DNA of 39,581 bases from an uncultured Eubacteriales bacterium (GCA_902797845.1 CADBUJ010000006.1:1-39581), one strand, 5' to 3'. Shown: positions 16,918 to 28,193, numbered from the stretch's first letter. A program made the numbers and translations. The notes: a model not told the origin generated them from the sequence alone.

Positions 16918-17371
16918 TCGGCCTCCGTTCAAGGGTGGACAGATAACTGTTGTGATACTCGTGATCGTATGTTACATCTTTTCCCAACCACTTGGGTTTT
17001 ATAAAATCGTTGGCATCATCGGTGTTTTTGAATTCTACTTCGGCAAGACATAATCCGGATAGTTTTCCTTCGAATATGTCAAGCTCCACTGTGAGATCGT
17101 CGTAAATGGGGATGAGATACCGTTTTTTTCTGATGATGTTTCCGTCTGCCTTTTCAAGCAGATGGAGATAGGAGTCTTTTTTAAGGGGAAGGTCGTATTC
17201 CTCTCTTACCATGGAACCCTTTCCTTTGTAGGTAAGATAATACTCATCATCCTGCTTTCTGATGCGCACCACAGGGTCCGTTGACAGATATCCCTGTTCT
17301 ATTTCGTGGTAGGGATAAGAAGTGTAGTCGAAGTCCCCCTCCTGAAATAAAAATTTTCTCTCGATTTCCAT
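16910..17371 (-). CDS. CYTH domain protein (triphosphate tunnel metalloenzyme)
   Basis: Protein of 153 residues beginning MEIERKFLF, the ExExK signature of CYTH/triphosphate tunnel enzymes. Alternating charged strands follow (RIRKQDDEYYLTYK, VREEYDLPL, TVELDIFEG, AEVEF), matching the beta-tunnel that binds Mg and a triphosphate. Bacterial members hydrolyse inorganic triphosphate or thiamine triphosphate, or make cAMP; this cannot be narrowed further. A GTG three codons upstream is also open, but AGGTGA is well spaced for the ATG used. First gene of a three-gene cluster. Confidence 0.85.
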   Translation of the reverse strand: MEIERKFLFQEGDFDYTSYPYHEIEQGYLSTDPVVRIRKQDDEYYLTYKGKGSMVREEYDLPLKKDSYLHLLEKADGNIIRKKRYLIPIYDDLTVELDIFEGKLSGLCLAEVEFKNTDDANDFIKPKWLGKDVTYDHEYHNSYLSTLERRPNV

Positions 17372-17490
17372 TTTCTTCACCTGCTTAAGATTTTTTAAAG
17401 GATATCACAAGATGGGTTTTACGGCAATATGAGCCGGTGATCGGGAGGGTGTATATATGTGAAAAAGCCTGTAAATATAGGCATTTCTCC

Positions 17491-17519
17491 TTTACATAAA
17501 AAGCCGGCTGTAATATAAT
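17491..17519 (+). promoter_or_regulatory. promoter of the tig-clpP-clpX-engB operon
   Basis: TTTACA (17491-17496), 17-base spacer, TATAAT (17514-17519). The leader is about 31 bases. No CIRCE or CtsR-like operator was noticed. Confidence 0.65.
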
Positions 17520-17556
17520 ACTGGAATAATGCGTTTATTCAGGAGGAGTTAAAACT

Positions 17557-18891
17557 ATGAGCTCACAGGTAGAGAGACTTGAACATAATATGGTGAAGCT
17601 TACCATCACCGTTCCTGCCGAAGATTTCGAAAAGGCTTATGTTCAGACCTACAATAAAGAGAAGAACAAGATCAACATCCAGGGCTTCAGAAAAGGCCGT
17701 GCACCGCTGCAGCTGGTGGAAAAGATGTACGGACCTGAAATGTTCTACGAAGGCGCGGCAGATATCCTTATCTCAAAGGCATACGACGAAGCGCTCAAGG
17801 AACAGGATATAGATCCCGTTTCCAGACCGGTGGTGGATATTACACAGATAGAAAAGGGCAAAGATTTCATCTTTACTGCTGATTTTGCGGTCAAACCTCC
17901 CGTAGAGCTTCCGGAATACAAGGGAGTTGAGGTTACAAAGAAGACCATTAGAGTAACAGAGAAAGAGATCGACGAGGAAGTCAGCAAAGAGCAGGAGAAG
18001 AATTCCAGACTTGTCACAGTGGACAGGGCAGCAGAGGACGGAGATACTATAAATCTTGATTATGCAGGAACAGTGGACGGAGAAGCTTTCGAGGGCGGAA
18101 CAGCCGAAAAGCAGACTTTGGTACTGGGCTCAGGTCAGTTCATCCCCGGATTCGAGGAGCAGCTTGTGGGAACAAAAGCAGGTGACGAGAAAGATGTAGT
18201 CGTTACTTTCCCCGAGAGCTATTTCGAAAAGAAATTATCCGGCAAGGAAGCTGTTTTTGCATGTAAGATAAACGAGGTACAGGTCAAAGAGATCCCTGAA
18301 GTAAACGACGAATTCGTTGGTGATGTATCAGAGTTCGAGACAGTTAAGGAATACAGGGATGATCTTAAAAAGAAGATAAAGGAAAGAAAAGAGAATCAGG
18401 ACAAGCTCCGTAAGCAGGAAGAAGTAATGGATAAGCTTATAGAGGAAGCTGTTATAGATGTTCCCGAAGCCATGGTTGATTTCCGGGTGGATTCCATCAT
18501 CAACGAGAGAGCTCAGAACCTTTCCTACAGCGGTATTACCATGGAACAGTATCTTCAGTACATGGGAACTAATATCGAATCCTTAAGAGAGAACACAAGG
18601 CCAGATGCTCTTAAGAACATTAAAGCATCACTAATCCTTGAGGCCATTGCAGAGAAGGAAGGCTTTGAGGCTTCTGAAGACGACATGAAGGAACAGTTCG
18701 AAAGACTGGGACAGGCATACGGACTTGAGGCTGAAAAGATAGAGGAATTCTTGAGCGAAGACCAGAAGGAAGCGATCAGAGAGCAGATCAAGACTGACAA
18801 GGCCCTTAATCTTATTGTTGACGAATGCAAGGCAACAAAGGCAGAGCCTAAGAAGGAAAAAGAAGATAAGGAAGCTCAGTCGGAAGAATAA
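17557..18891 (+). CDS. tig: trigger factor (ribosome-associated chaperone/PPIase)
   Basis: Binds nascent chains at the ribosome exit and catalyses prolyl isomerisation. The protein has 444 residues. The N-terminal ribosome-binding domain has the signature [17 protein letters not shown] (TF motif GFRxGxxP). The FKBP-type domain lies at about 150-250 ([32 protein letters not shown]), followed by the helical C-terminal chaperone domain with a charged tail rich in Lys and Glu. RBS AGGAGGAG. It heads the conserved tig-clpP-clpX cluster that couples folding of new proteins with quality-control proteolysis. Confidence 0.97.
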   Translation: MSSQVERLEHNMVKLTITVPAEDFEKAYVQTYNKEKNKINIQGFRKGRAPLQLVEKMYGPEMFYEGAADILISKAYDEALKEQDIDPVSRPVVDITQIEKGKDFIFTADFAVKPPVELPEYKGVEVTKKTIRVTEKEIDEEVSKEQEKNSRLVTVDRAAEDGDTINLDYAGTVDGEAFEGGTAEKQTLVLGSGQFIPGFEEQLVGTKAGDEKDVVVTFPESYFEKKLSGKEAVFACKINEVQVKEIPEVNDEFVGDVSEFETVKEYRDDLKKKIKERKENQDKLRKQEEVMDKLIEEAVIDVPEAMVDFRVDSIINERAQNLSYSGITMEQYLQYMGTNIESLRENTRPDALKNIKASLILEAIAEKEGFEASEDDMKEQFERLGQAYGLEAEKIEEFLSEDQKEAIREQIKTDKALNLIVDECKATKAEPKKEKEDKEAQSEE

Positions 18892-18911
18892 GGAAGGACA
18901 GAGGTAATAAT

Positions 18912-19499
18912 ATGAGTTTAGTGCCCTATGTCATAGAGCAGACAAGCCGCGGGGAAAGATCCTACGATATATATTCCAGACTATTAAAGGACAGGATCAT
19001 ATTCCTCGGAGAAGAAATAAATGATGTTACTGCAAGTCTTGTAGTGTCTCAGCTCCTTTTTCTGGAGTCAGAGGATCCGGGCAAGGATATAAGCCTTTAT
19101 ATCAACAGCCCCGGAGGCTCCGTTACTGCGGGACTTGCCATATACGATACCATGAATTATATCAAGTGCGACGTTTCCACCATTTGTATGGGAATGGCAG
19201 CATCCATGGCAGCTATCCTTCTGTCAGGAGGAACAAAGGGCAAGAGATATGCTCTTCCCAATTCCATGATAATGATACATCAGCCCTCCGGCGGAGCTCA
19301 GGGACAGGCTACAGATATTAAGATAGTTGCAGATAATATCATTAAGACCAGGCAGAAGCTGAATGAGATCCTTTCAGAGAATACCGGAAAAGACCTTTCT
19401 CAGGTGGAACTCGATACGGAAAGAGATTTCTACATGAGCGCAGAGGATGCAAAGGAATACGGTCTTATAGATAGTGTTATAGTATCCAGACAGGGGTAA
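18912..19499 (+). CDS. clpP: ATP-dependent Clp protease proteolytic subunit
   Basis: Serine protease forming the tetradecameric chamber used with ClpX and ClpA/C. The protein has 195 residues. The catalytic triad is visible as S98 in GMAASMAA, H123 in MIHQPSGG and D172 in TERDFYM. The N-terminal [23 protein letters not shown] is the standard mature start. RBS AGAGGTAA. It sits between tig and clpX with gaps of 20 and 6 bases, consistent with one operon. Confidence 0.98.
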   Translation: MSLVPYVIEQTSRGERSYDIYSRLLKDRIIFLGEEINDVTASLVVSQLLFLESEDPGKDISLYINSPGGSVTAGLAIYDTMNYIKCDVSTICMGMAASMAAILLSGGTKGKRYALPNSMIMIHQPSGGAQGQATDIKIVADNIIKTRQKLNEILSENTGKDLSQVELDTERDFYMSAEDAKEYGLIDSVIVSRQG

Positions 19500-19505
19500 T
19501 GGCAA

Positions 19506-20792
19506 ATGGCTAGGAATCAGGATAACGATCTGTCAACGCTGAGATGCTCGTTTTGCGGTAAGCCTTTAAGTCAGGCAAGGGCATCATATAAAGGAAAAGA
19601 CGCCATAATATGCGACGAATGCGTAAGCATATGCTCCGAGCTTTTGGAGGAGGAATTCTATTCCGGAAAGAAACAGGATGAGGGTATCAATCTCCTTACG
19701 CCTGTGGAAATAAGGGAATTCCTTGACGAATATGTAATAGGCCAGGACGAAGCTAAAAGAGTGCTTTCCGTTGCAGTGTATAATCATTACAAAAGAGTGC
19801 TCATGGGCGGCAGCATGGGAGATGTGGAGCTTCAGAAAAGCAACGTGCTCTTAATCGGACCCACCGGCTCAGGAAAGACTCTGCTGGCGCAGACTCTTGC
19901 AAGGCTTCTCAATGTGCCCTTTGCCATAGCTGATGCAACGACTCTTACAGAGGCAGGTTATGTGGGAGAAGATGTGGAAAATATCCTCCTTAAGCTGATC
20001 CAGGCTGCTGATTATGATTTGGAGAGGGCTGCACACGGCATCATCTATATAGATGAGATCGACAAGATAACCAAGAAATCCGAAAACGTTTCCATAACAA
20101 GAGATGTTTCAGGAGAAGGTGTTCAGCAGGCATTGCTTAAGATAATAGAAGGCACCGATGCATCGATCCCTCCTCAGGGCGGAAGAAAGCATCCGCAGCA
20201 GGAGCTTTTCCAGCTTAATACAACGAATATCCTATTTATCTGCGGCGGAGCCTTTGACGGCCTGGAGAAGATAATAGAAGACAGACTTGGGAAAAGGATA
20301 ATAGGGTTTAACTCCGAAGAACCTGACATCAAGCATGATCAGAAGCTGGGTGAGATACTTAAGAATACAGAACCTCAGGATCTTATTAAATTCGGGCTTA
20401 TACCCGAATTCGTAGGACGTCTGCCGGTAAATGTTTCTCTTGATCCCCTTGGGAAAGAAGATCTTGTGCGTATCCTTACAGAACCGAGAAATTCTCTCGT
20501 AAAGCAATATAAGAAGACCTTTGAAATGGACGGGGTGGAACTGGATTTCAGGGAAGATGCTCTTGAAGCAGTGGCACAAAAGGCCATGGAAAAGAATGTT
20601 GGTGCAAGAGGCTTAAGGTCCATTATGGAAAAGGCATTGCTTGATACCATGTTTGAGATACCTTCAAGACAGGATATAGTCTCCGTAACCTTTACAAAAG
20701 ACTCTGTTTTAAATGGGGCAGAGCCCGTAATAGAGCTTGGAGAGAGGCAGAATAAAAACAGACGAAAAAGCAGAAAGGCTGATGCTGTATAG
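19506..20792 (+). CDS. clpX: ClpX unfoldase subunit of ClpXP
   Basis: Hexameric AAA+ unfoldase that feeds substrates into ClpP. The protein has 428 residues. The N-terminal zinc domain has C14, C17, C36 and C39; Walker A is GPTGSGKT (118-125); Walker B is IIYIDEIDK; the pore loop is GYVGEDVE; and the IGF tripeptide in RIIGFNSE docks on ClpP. A short basic C-terminal tail follows. It starts 6 bases after clpP and is followed by engB 12 bases later. Confidence 0.98.
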   Translation: MARNQDNDLSTLRCSFCGKPLSQARASYKGKDAIICDECVSICSELLEEEFYSGKKQDEGINLLTPVEIREFLDEYVIGQDEAKRVLSVAVYNHYKRVLMGGSMGDVELQKSNVLLIGPTGSGKTLLAQTLARLLNVPFAIADATTLTEAGYVGEDVENILLKLIQAADYDLERAAHGIIYIDEIDKITKKSENVSITRDVSGEGVQQALLKIIEGTDASIPPQGGRKHPQQELFQLNTTNILFICGGAFDGLEKIIEDRLGKRIIGFNSEEPDIKHDQKLGEILKNTEPQDLIKFGLIPEFVGRLPVNVSLDPLGKEDLVRILTEPRNSLVKQYKKTFEMDGVELDFREDALEAVAQKAMEKNVGARGLRSIMEKALLDTMFEIPSRQDIVSVTFTKDSVLNGAEPVIELGERQNKNRRKSRKADAV

Positions 20793-20804
20793 GAAACTTG
20801 CCAT

Positions 20805-21395
20805 ATGAAGATCAAATCTGTGGAGTTGGAACATGTTTGCGGTATTACCAGTAGACTTCCGGAAACAGACCTTATACAAGTAGCATTTTGCGGAAGATCT
20901 AATGTGGGGAAATCGTCTCTGATAAACGGCCTTATAAACAGAAAGCATCTGGCAAGAGTATCGGCTTCTCCCGGAAAGACCCAGACCATAAATTATTATA
21001 ATGTTAACGGCCAGATACATTTTGTGGATCTCCCCGGATACGGATTTGCAAATGTGCCGCTTAAGGTAAAGGAAGAATGGGGAAAGATGATCGACAGATA
21101 TTTAAGAACATCATCCCTTCTGAAAAAGCTTTTTATCCTGGTAGATATAAGACACGAACCGGGAGAGCTTGATAAGATGATGTATAAATGGGCTGAAGTG
21201 TACGGCCTTGACACCGTTGTTATCGCGACCAAATCCGATAAAATAAAAAGAAGCCAGGTCCAGAAGCATTTAAAAATGCAGAGGACCGGCCTCGGTCTTA
21301 AGGAAGGTATTCCTGTTATACCTTATTCTTCCCTGACAAAAGAGGGAAGAGAGGACATCATTGCTATTATAGAAGATCAGCTTAACAATTTATAA
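20805..21395 (+). CDS. engB: ribosome biogenesis GTPase EngB/YsxC
   Basis: Essential GTPase acting in 50S subunit assembly. The protein has 196 residues. G1 is GRSNVGKS (30-37), G3 is DLPGYG (75-80), G4 is TKSD (142-145), and G5 is in the IPYSSLT segment. It follows clpX as in many Firmicutes (clpX-lon-ysxC order, here without lon). Its 3' end overlaps the convergent DUF4364 gene by 19 bases, and its transcription terminator lies inside that gene. Confidence 0.96.
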   Translation: MKIKSVELEHVCGITSRLPETDLIQVAFCGRSNVGKSSLINGLINRKHLARVSASPGKTQTINYYNVNGQIHFVDLPGYGFANVPLKVKEEWGKMIDRYLRTSSLLKKLFILVDIRHEPGELDKMMYKWAEVYGLDTVVIATKSDKIKRSQVQKHLKMQRTGLGLKEGIPVIPYSSLTKEGREDIIAIIEDQLNNL

Positions 21396-21892
21396 ACAAG
21401 ATCTGAATATACATCGGAACTTTTTTCACGCCATCCATCACATATGTGGATGGCTGTTTTTTCGTCATCCACATAAAGAGTGATCGCTGCAGCAGGTATG
21501 CCGTTATCAGTTAGGCTTAAGGAAACTTCATATTTCCCGCGGTCATTCTTTTTGTAATCCGATAACACTTCTGATCTGGTGCGGAGTTTTATTTTATTGT
21601 CCGCAAGATACTCGTCTATGTCGTTCTTGATATTTTCCGAAAGATCGTTTCCGAAATATGAAAGGGTCTCCATTCCGACCTGATCAATGGAATAATAAGT
21701 TGAATTTCTTACGGTCTTAGGTGTTATAAAACCGGAATTTGTAAGCTCTGTAATGGATTCCTGAAATGAAAAATAATTGCAGTAATCCCTTCCCATAAGG
21801 AATTCTGACATCTGAGATTCCGATAATTCGTAATCCACTTTATTAAGCATATACAGGATCATCATTTTATATACGGATAATCTGTCGGTCAT
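21377..21892 (-). CDS. DUF4364 family protein
   Basis: Protein of 171 residues matching the clostridial DUF4364 family, starting MTDRLSVYKMMILYMLNKVDY. The N-terminal half reads like a winged-helix domain (SESQMSEFL, YFSFQESITELTNSGFI, STYYSIDQVGMETLSYF); the C-terminal half is a small alpha/beta domain. A transcription-regulator role is plausible but unproven. RBS GGAGGGAG. It overlaps engB tail to tail, and its last third contains the engB operon terminator on the opposite strand. Confidence 0.85.
   Translation of the reverse strand: MTDRLSVYKMMILYMLNKVDYELSESQMSEFLMGRDYCNYFSFQESITELTNSGFITPKTVRNSTYYSIDQVGMETLSYFGNDLSENIKNDIDEYLADNKIKLRTRSEVLSDYKKNDRGKYEVSLSLTDNGIPAAAITLYVDDEKTAIHICDGWREKSSDVYSDLVYKLLS
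21430..21462 (+). terminator. engB operon terminator inside the DUF4364 coding region
   Basis: GCCATCCA and TGGATGGC form an 8-bp stem around a 9-base loop, then TG and six T's. It lies 35 bases after the engB stop, within codons of the opposing gene. Confidence 0.75.
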
Positions 21893-21974
21893 AAATCTCC
21901 CTCCATGATCATTTATGATAACACATTACGGGATTTTTTTAAAATTCCCCATATATGTATATAAATATGCAAAA

Positions 21975-22008
21975 GGAAAGGGCCCGGATAAACGGACCCT
22001 TTCCAAAT
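21975..22008 (-). terminator. intrinsic terminator after gdhA
   Basis: Minus strand: GGAAAGGGTCCG pairs with CGGGCCCTTTCC around a short loop, then TTTT. Confidence 0.88.
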
Positions 22009-22040
22009 GCTAAAGATGTGGAGAGAATAAAAGATTATGA

Positions 22041-23513
<1,473 letters not shown>

Positions 23514-23573
23514 TATTGGACCCGCTTAAAAATGAAGATATCAAAAAAGTATTATTCATAAATAATAAATCTT

Positions 23574-23602
23574 TTGATTTTGCGGCATAACAGGCATATA
23601 AT
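23574..23602 (+). promoter_or_regulatory. promoter of rho
   Basis: TTGATT (23574-23579), 17-base spacer, TATAAT (23597-23602). The leader is about 54 bases with no obvious autoregulatory structure. Confidence 0.65.
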
Positions 23603-23662
23603 ATGCATATCATTTCAAATTTCTTTTAAAATCCCCACAACAATTAAAGACAGGAGTAATTG

Positions 23663-25246
23663 ATGGCAAACAAGTATGACTCTCTCAAGATCAAGGATCT
23701 GAGGGAAATCGTTAAAGCGCAGGGTATCAAAAATACTTCATCCATGCGAAAGGCTGAGCTTACAGCTATACTTTTAAGGCTGGAAGAAGAGCAGAAGCAA
23801 AAAAAGGCGGAAGATGAACAAGAGCCGAAAAAGGCAGAAGGCAGACAGAAGCCAAAGAAGGCAGAAAAGGATACCGGAAAAGCTGAAAAGAAAATAAACG
23901 TATCCCGTAAGAAAGCCGCTGTTAAAGAAACGGAAAATAATGAAGAAATAAAAGCGCAGGAATCATCGGAAACGGAGACTGCAGAGGATGCGGCAGCATC
24001 TTCAGAAGAGGCGGCATATTCTGAAGCTTCCGATCCAGTGGAGATATCCTCTTCGCAGGCTGAAGAAAACCAGGAAGACAGGGCAAAGGATCAGAAACAG
24101 GAGCAAAAGTCTTCTCTGGACAGCGGAATTAAGGGAAGCGGCATACTGGAAGTTATGCCTGATGGCTTCGGCTTTATCAGGAGCGCCAATTATATGCCTG
24201 GTGACAGTGATATATATGTATCACCCACTCAAATCAGGAAATTCAAGCTTAATACAGGGGATATAGTCGAAGGCAATATAAAGATCAAACAGGGAAACGA
24301 AAAGTTTTCGGCGCTGCTTTATATAACATCAGTTAATGGCCTAGATCCCTCCGAAGCCGCAAAAAGACCTCATTTTGACGATATGGTACCGATCTTCCCC
24401 GACAGCAGGATAGATCTGGAGATGCCCGGAGCAGCCATAGGTATGAGGGTGATCAATCTGATTTCACCTATCGGCAAGGGTCAGAGAGGAATGATCGTCT
24501 CTCCTCCCAAAACAGGCAAGACTACGCTCATAAAGCAGATAGCAAGATCCATACACAATAATTATCCTGATCTTAATATGATAATCCTCCTTATAGACGA
24601 AAGACCGGAGGAAGTAACGGATATTAAGGAATATATTGAGGGGGACAATGTTGAAGTTATTTATTCTACATTCGACGAGGCCCCTGAGCATCATAAAAGA
24701 GTATCCGAAATGGTACTTGAAAGAGCCAAAAGACTGGTAGAGCACAGAAAAGATGTTGTGATACTTCTGGATTCCATAACCAGGATGGCAAGGGCCTATA
24801 ATCTTACCGTAGCTCCCAGCGGCAGGACCTTATCGGGAGGACTTGACCCTGCTGCTCTTTATATGCCTAAAAAATTCTTCGGGGCTGCCAGGAATATGAG
24901 AGAAGGAGGAAGCCTTACTGTCCTTGCAACGGCCCTTGTGGATACGGGCAGCAAAATGGATGATGTGGTATTCGAGGAATTCAAGGGTACGGGAAACATG
25001 GAGCTTGTACTGGACAGAAGACTTTCCGAAAAAAGGATCTTCCCTGCCATAGATATTGCAAAATCCGGCACAAGAAGAGAGGATCTGCTTCTTTCCAGAG
25101 ACGAGTTAAGCGCCGCTTATGTAATAAGAAAGACCATAAGTTCCATGAGGACAGAAGAAGCTTCGGAATATGTTCTGGAGCTGTTTAAGAGGACGAAGGA
25201 CAACGATACTCTCCTTGAAATAATAAAAAGAAAGAAATCACAATAG
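23663..25246 (+). CDS. rho: transcription termination factor Rho with extended N-terminus
   Basis: Hexameric RNA helicase terminating transcription. It is 527 residues from ATG at 23663 with AGGAG 6 bases upstream (a TTG directly before it is also open), about 110 more than E. coli Rho. Residues 1-37 are a SAP-like Rho N domain ([15 protein letters not shown]). About 45-155 is a low-complexity Lys/Glu/Ala linker with repeated QKPKKAE-like units. Then come the cold-shock RNA-binding domain ([17 protein letters not shown]) and the ATPase with P-loop SPPKTGKTT and Walker [19 protein letters not shown]-loop and R-loop regions appear intact. The gap to rpmE has no clear terminator. Confidence 0.96.
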   Translation: MANKYDSLKIKDLREIVKAQGIKNTSSMRKAELTAILLRLEEEQKQKKAEDEQEPKKAEGRQKPKKAEKDTGKAEKKINVSRKKAAVKETENNEEIKAQESSETETAEDAAASSEEAAYSEASDPVEISSSQAEENQEDRAKDQKQEQKSSLDSGIKGSGILEVMPDGFGFIRSANYMPGDSDIYVSPTQIRKFKLNTGDIVEGNIKIKQGNEKFSALLYITSVNGLDPSEAAKRPHFDDMVPIFPDSRIDLEMPGAAIGMRVINLISPIGKGQRGMIVSPPKTGKTTLIKQIARSIHNNYPDLNMIILLIDERPEEVTDIKEYIEGDNVEVIYSTFDEAPEHHKRVSEMVLERAKRLVEHRKDVVILLDSITRMARAYNLTVAPSGRTLSGGLDPAALYMPKKFFGAARNMREGGSLTVLATALVDTGSKMDDVVFEEFKGTGNMELVLDRRLSEKRIFPAIDIAKSGTRREDLLLSRDELSAAYVIRKTISSMRTEEASEYVLELFKRTKDNDTLLEIIKRKKSQ

Positions 25247-25348
25247 TTAAGCGTCAAATTATATGATATATTGTAGAAAAATTTCTTGTGTAAGCATAAT
25301 GGTTATGTTATAATCCATAATTGTTGAAAAATTGGTGAGGTGATAAAC

Positions 25349-25555
25349 ATGCAAGAGGCAATTCAACCTAAGTATTATCAGGCTAAGGTTTCATGCAACT
25401 GCGGTAATGAATTCGTGACAGGCTCAACAAAACCTGAGATCCACGTTGAAATATGTTCAAAGTGCCATCCTTTCTACACAGGACAGCAGAAAGCAACTGC
25501 AGCTCGTGGACGTATCGAGAAGTTCAATCGTAAGTATGGCATTAAGGCTGAGTGA
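25349..25555 (+). CDS. rpmE: ribosomal protein bL31, zinc-binding form
   Basis: Component of the 50S subunit at the central protuberance. It is 68 residues from ATG at 25349, with GAGGTGA 6 bases before it; an upstream in-frame GTG overlaps that RBS and is rejected. The zinc ligands CNC and CSKC are present, so this is the C+ type L31, in contrast to the zinc-independent form made under zinc limitation. The late FYTGQQK and GRIEKFNRKYG are standard. The rho-rpmE order is common in Firmicutes. Confidence 0.96.
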   Translation: MQEAIQPKYYQAKVSCNCGNEFVTGSTKPEIHVEICSKCHPFYTGQQKATAARGRIEKFNRKYGIKAE

Positions 25556-25614
25556 TAATAATATTGATCAAGCGGATATTTTATTTGTATCCGGAAAAAC
25601 AGAAATTGTTTTAG

Positions 25615-25647
25615 TGGCATAGTCATTGGAGACTATGCCATTTTTTT
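25615..25647 (+). terminator. intrinsic terminator after rpmE
   Basis: TGGCATAGTC and GACTATGCCA form a 10-bp stem with a 6-base loop and seven T's. Confidence 0.92.
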
Positions 25648-25710
25648 GCATACGGAAATATTTTCCCCGAAAAAGATCACCGCAGGGCTTAGAGCATGAT
25701 TGCAGAGAAA

Positions 25711-25782
25711 AAGGGCACTTTGTCATTTGATAACAGCTTATACAAAAGTTGCAAGCATTATCATATAAGACAAAGTGCCTTT
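25711..25782. other. long imperfect hairpin between rpmE and YgeY copy 3
   Basis: The outer arms at 25711-25724 and 25769-25782 pair over 14 positions (one G-U). They are followed by internal matches TGATAA/TTATCA and GCTT/AAGC toward a small loop. On the minus strand it ends in CTTTTTC and could be the YgeY copy 3 terminator, but it is much longer than the other terminators here. Confidence 0.5.
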
Positions 25783-25814
25783 ATTTTAATGATCTTCAGT
25801 TATTTATATAAGGA

Positions 25815-27068
25815 TCATTCGTATGTGCCGTCAAAATCAAGACCCATTTGGTCGAAGATTATCTTTGTGTAGCCTTCGATCTCTTTGATCTCGTCTGCTA
25901 TTATGCAGTACTCTCCGGGCTGATGACACATGGGCGGAAGCTGGAAGGAGTACGAGATTGTAGGTATGTTGTAAACACCCATGGTTATACTTCCGTCTGT
26001 TCCTCCCACAAAATAGCCCTCCTTGGGTTCCTGGCCGATGGCTCTTAAGGACTCGAAGGTCTTCTGAATGAAGGGGCTGTCTATGGGTGAGATCCATGCA
26101 GGATGCTGCTTTGCCACTTCCATGGCAAGACCTGTGTATCCTGTACGGACATTCATCCTCTGATGTACTTCAGCTTTAAAGTCAGGATCATTGGAAGCCA
26201 GGAAATCAAGGAAATCCTGGATCTCATCTATGGTATCCTGGATAGTCGTAGGAAGAACGTATCTTCTGTCCACGGTGATGGAGCAATGGTCAGGAACACA
26301 GGAATACATACGGCCGGGGGAAACCTCGACATCCGTGATCGTCATGGCTGAGAATCCCAGCTTGTCGTGGGTAACACCCTTCTTGTACATATTGTTGATG
26401 ATGGCATCCATAACGGGACGTGCTTTTTCTACAGCGCTTATTCCCTGCCAGGGAGCGGAAGAGTGTGCAACCTTTCCGTAAACATCAACCACCAGCTCTA
26501 CTTTTCCTCTCTGGCCCACATAAACATCTCCGAAGGTGGGCTCAGCAAGCATTACATAATCAGGCTTGATATCATGAGCGGGAAGTGTATTCTCGCAAAG
26601 ATAGATCGCGCCCATGGATTCTGCAGGCTCTTCGTTGACAACTGCGGTAAATACCAATGTTCCGGAGAGCTTTGCTCCGTTGTCTACAGCCTTCTTAACC
26701 TCTTTAAAAGCGAAGAACTGGCTCATGGTACCGCTGAGCATGTCTGATGTGCCTCTGCCGTAAAGCTTTCCGTCCTTAACTACAGGTACGAAAGGAGAGA
26801 ATCCCAGTGCGTCCCATGCGTCCTGGTTTCCGCCGGGAACAACATCGATATGACCGTTTGTCATGATCGTAGGGCCGGGTTCTGTTCCTCTTATGATGCC
26901 GATAACATTACCTGCTTCATCTCTGTAATGCTCTGCGCCTATCTCCTCAAGAGCATTCATGAGAAGGTCGGCAACACCTTTTTCTTCCTCTGAAAGGGGC
27001 TTTGATTCAATGGCTTTTTTCATCATGTCGACCCATGACCCTTCAAGGGTCTCAAAATACTTTTTCAT
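25815..27068 (-). CDS. YgeY family M20 metallohydrolase, copy 3
   Basis: Protein of 417 residues with the full catalytic set: NGHIDVVPGG, GRGTSDMLSG, VVNEEPAES, AEPTFG, GQRGKVELVVDVYGKVAHSS, and a late histidine in MCHQPGEYC. RBS GGAGG, 8 bases before ATG. It lies directly downstream of kinase B in the same orientation, separated by a strong terminator-like hairpin whose T-run ends just before this RBS. Its transcription therefore probably depends on readthrough from the kinase promoter. It is the likely parent of the remnant at 7788-8210. Function as for copy 1; pairing with the kinase suggests the two enzymes handle the same or successive metabolites. Confidence 0.85.
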   Translation of the reverse strand: MKKYFETLEGSWVDMMKKAIESKPLSEEEKGVADLLMNALEEIGAEHYRDEAGNVIGIIRGTEPGPTIMTNGHIDVVPGGNQDAWDALGFSPFVPVVKDGKLYGRGTSDMLSGTMSQFFAFKEVKKAVDNGAKLSGTLVFTAVVNEEPAESMGAIYLCENTLPAHDIKPDYVMLAEPTFGDVYVGQRGKVELVVDVYGKVAHSSAPWQGISAVEKARPVMDAIINNMYKKGVTHDKLGFSAMTITDVEVSPGRMYSCVPDHCSITVDRRYVLPTTIQDTIDEIQDFLDFLASNDPDFKAEVHQRMNVRTGYTGLAMEVAKQHPAWISPIDSPFIQKTFESLRAIGQEPKEGYFVGGTDGSITMGVYNIPTISYSFQLPPMCHQPGEYCIIADEIKEIEGYTKIIFDQMGLDFDGTYE

Positions 27069-27083
27069 AATGCCTTCCTCCTG

Positions 27084-27118
27084 ACAAAAACAGCGTGGCA
27101 GTTTGCCACGCTGTTTTC
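27084..27118 (-). terminator. terminator-like hairpin between kinase B and YgeY copy 3
   Basis: Minus strand: AAAACAGCGTGGCA and TGCCACGCTGTTTT form a 14-bp perfect stem with a 3-base loop and a run of five T's. It lies within one presumed operon. Confidence 0.8.
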
Positions 27119-27154
27119 TGTAACTTAATGATTAATGATAATTCAAATATTAAA

Positions 27155-28132
27155 TTAATATTCGAACTTTCTGGGCTGCTCTTTCCAAACGCCGGGCTTT
27201 CTCCAAGTAGCTGCGCCTTCCATCTTGTTAAGCCACATCTCAAGTCTCTGATCAAGGAAGTAATAACGAAGTCTGGAAGCTTTGTCGTTGTACCAAGCAT
27301 AGAAGTCGAATCCAACATCAGAGTTAACTGACTGCTGAAGAGCCCACCACATCCACTTCATCTCAAGGACTACTCTTGCAAGGTTGGCCTTTGCGAACAG
27401 CATCTCATCATACTCGCCATAGTTGTATTCTTTAACCATATCAACCATCTGAGCATCTGTAGCGAACATCATGCCCCAGGAAGCAAGGTCGAATACGGGA
27501 TCGTTCATTGAACCATACTCAAGGTCGATGATCATACCCTTGCCGGTTGCATCGTCATACATGAAGTTAGCATACCAATAATCGTTGTGGCAAGGCTTAA
27601 GCTCCATACCCTGGGTCTTGAAAGCTGCTTCGATTCTGTCAAGATAGTAGTTCATGGTCTTCTGCCAAGGAGGCATGTACTCACACTCTACACATCTGTC
27701 CTGCATATCTCTTGCCTGCTCGAAAACTGACTGAACGAGGGGCATCTGAGCGCCTTCAAGATTTGCAAAATCTCTGATAGCTCTGATAGCTGCCATTGAG
27801 ATCTCTGATGAGTAGGAATCTGTAACGTTGGTAGTACGATATGATCCAAGCCAGTCAAATACTTCTACGCCTGTATCCGGGAAATAGTAGAATACCTTTG
27901 CACCAACGCCTGCATCTGAAGCGATCTGGTTAGCTGCATGGCAGTTGTCTCTGTCGATGAAGTCTGTTCCTGCTCCGGGAACCTTAAGGAAGTACTCCTT
28001 ATCATCTACGAACACATGATAATTGGGGTTTGTGATACCCTGAGCGATTCTTTCGTATCTGATCTCTTTTCCCTTCCAATCGTCGATACGAGCAATGGCT
28101 TCATCAATGTTGGTTGCGATAACGTTTGACAT
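27155..28132 (-). CDS. choline-kinase-like phosphotransferase, copy B
   Basis: Paralogue of kinase A, 325 residues. The first 24 residues are nearly the same, and residues 53-92 are identical to copy A. QGITNPNYHV nucleotide loop, K50, Brenner motif HNDYWYANF with H182, D184 and N189, and IIDLEYGSMNDPVFDLA are all intact, so it should be an active kinase. The divergent middle (about 93-180), a likely substrate-pocket region, suggests a different acceptor from copy A. RBS AAAAGGAGG, 8 bases before ATG. First gene of a two-gene unit with YgeY copy 3. The substrate is unknown; choline or another amino alcohol is the family expectation. Confidence 0.82.
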   Translation of the reverse strand: MSNVIATNIDEAIARIDDWKGKEIRYERIAQGITNPNYHVFVDDKEYFLKVPGAGTDFIDRDNCHAANQIASDAGVGAKVFYYFPDTGVEVFDWLGSYRTTNVTDSYSSEISMAAIRAIRDFANLEGAQMPLVQSVFEQARDMQDRCVECEYMPPWQKTMNYYLDRIEAAFKTQGMELKPCHNDYWYANFMYDDATGKGMIIDLEYGSMNDPVFDLASWGMMFATDAQMVDMVKEYNYGEYDEMLFAKANLARVVLEMKWMWWALQQSVNSDVGFDFYAWYNDKASRLRYYFLDQRLEMWLNKMEGAATWRKPGVWKEQPRKFEY

Positions 28133-28193
28133 TTTGTTTCCTCCTTTTGTTTGTTACAAACATTTTTCTTATGGGACTCCATAAAATTAATTA

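Noticed and set aside
20375..20989. 204-codon ORF antisense to clpX/engB
   Set aside because: Shadow of two unambiguous genes, Ser/Phe-rich composition typical of antisense frames.
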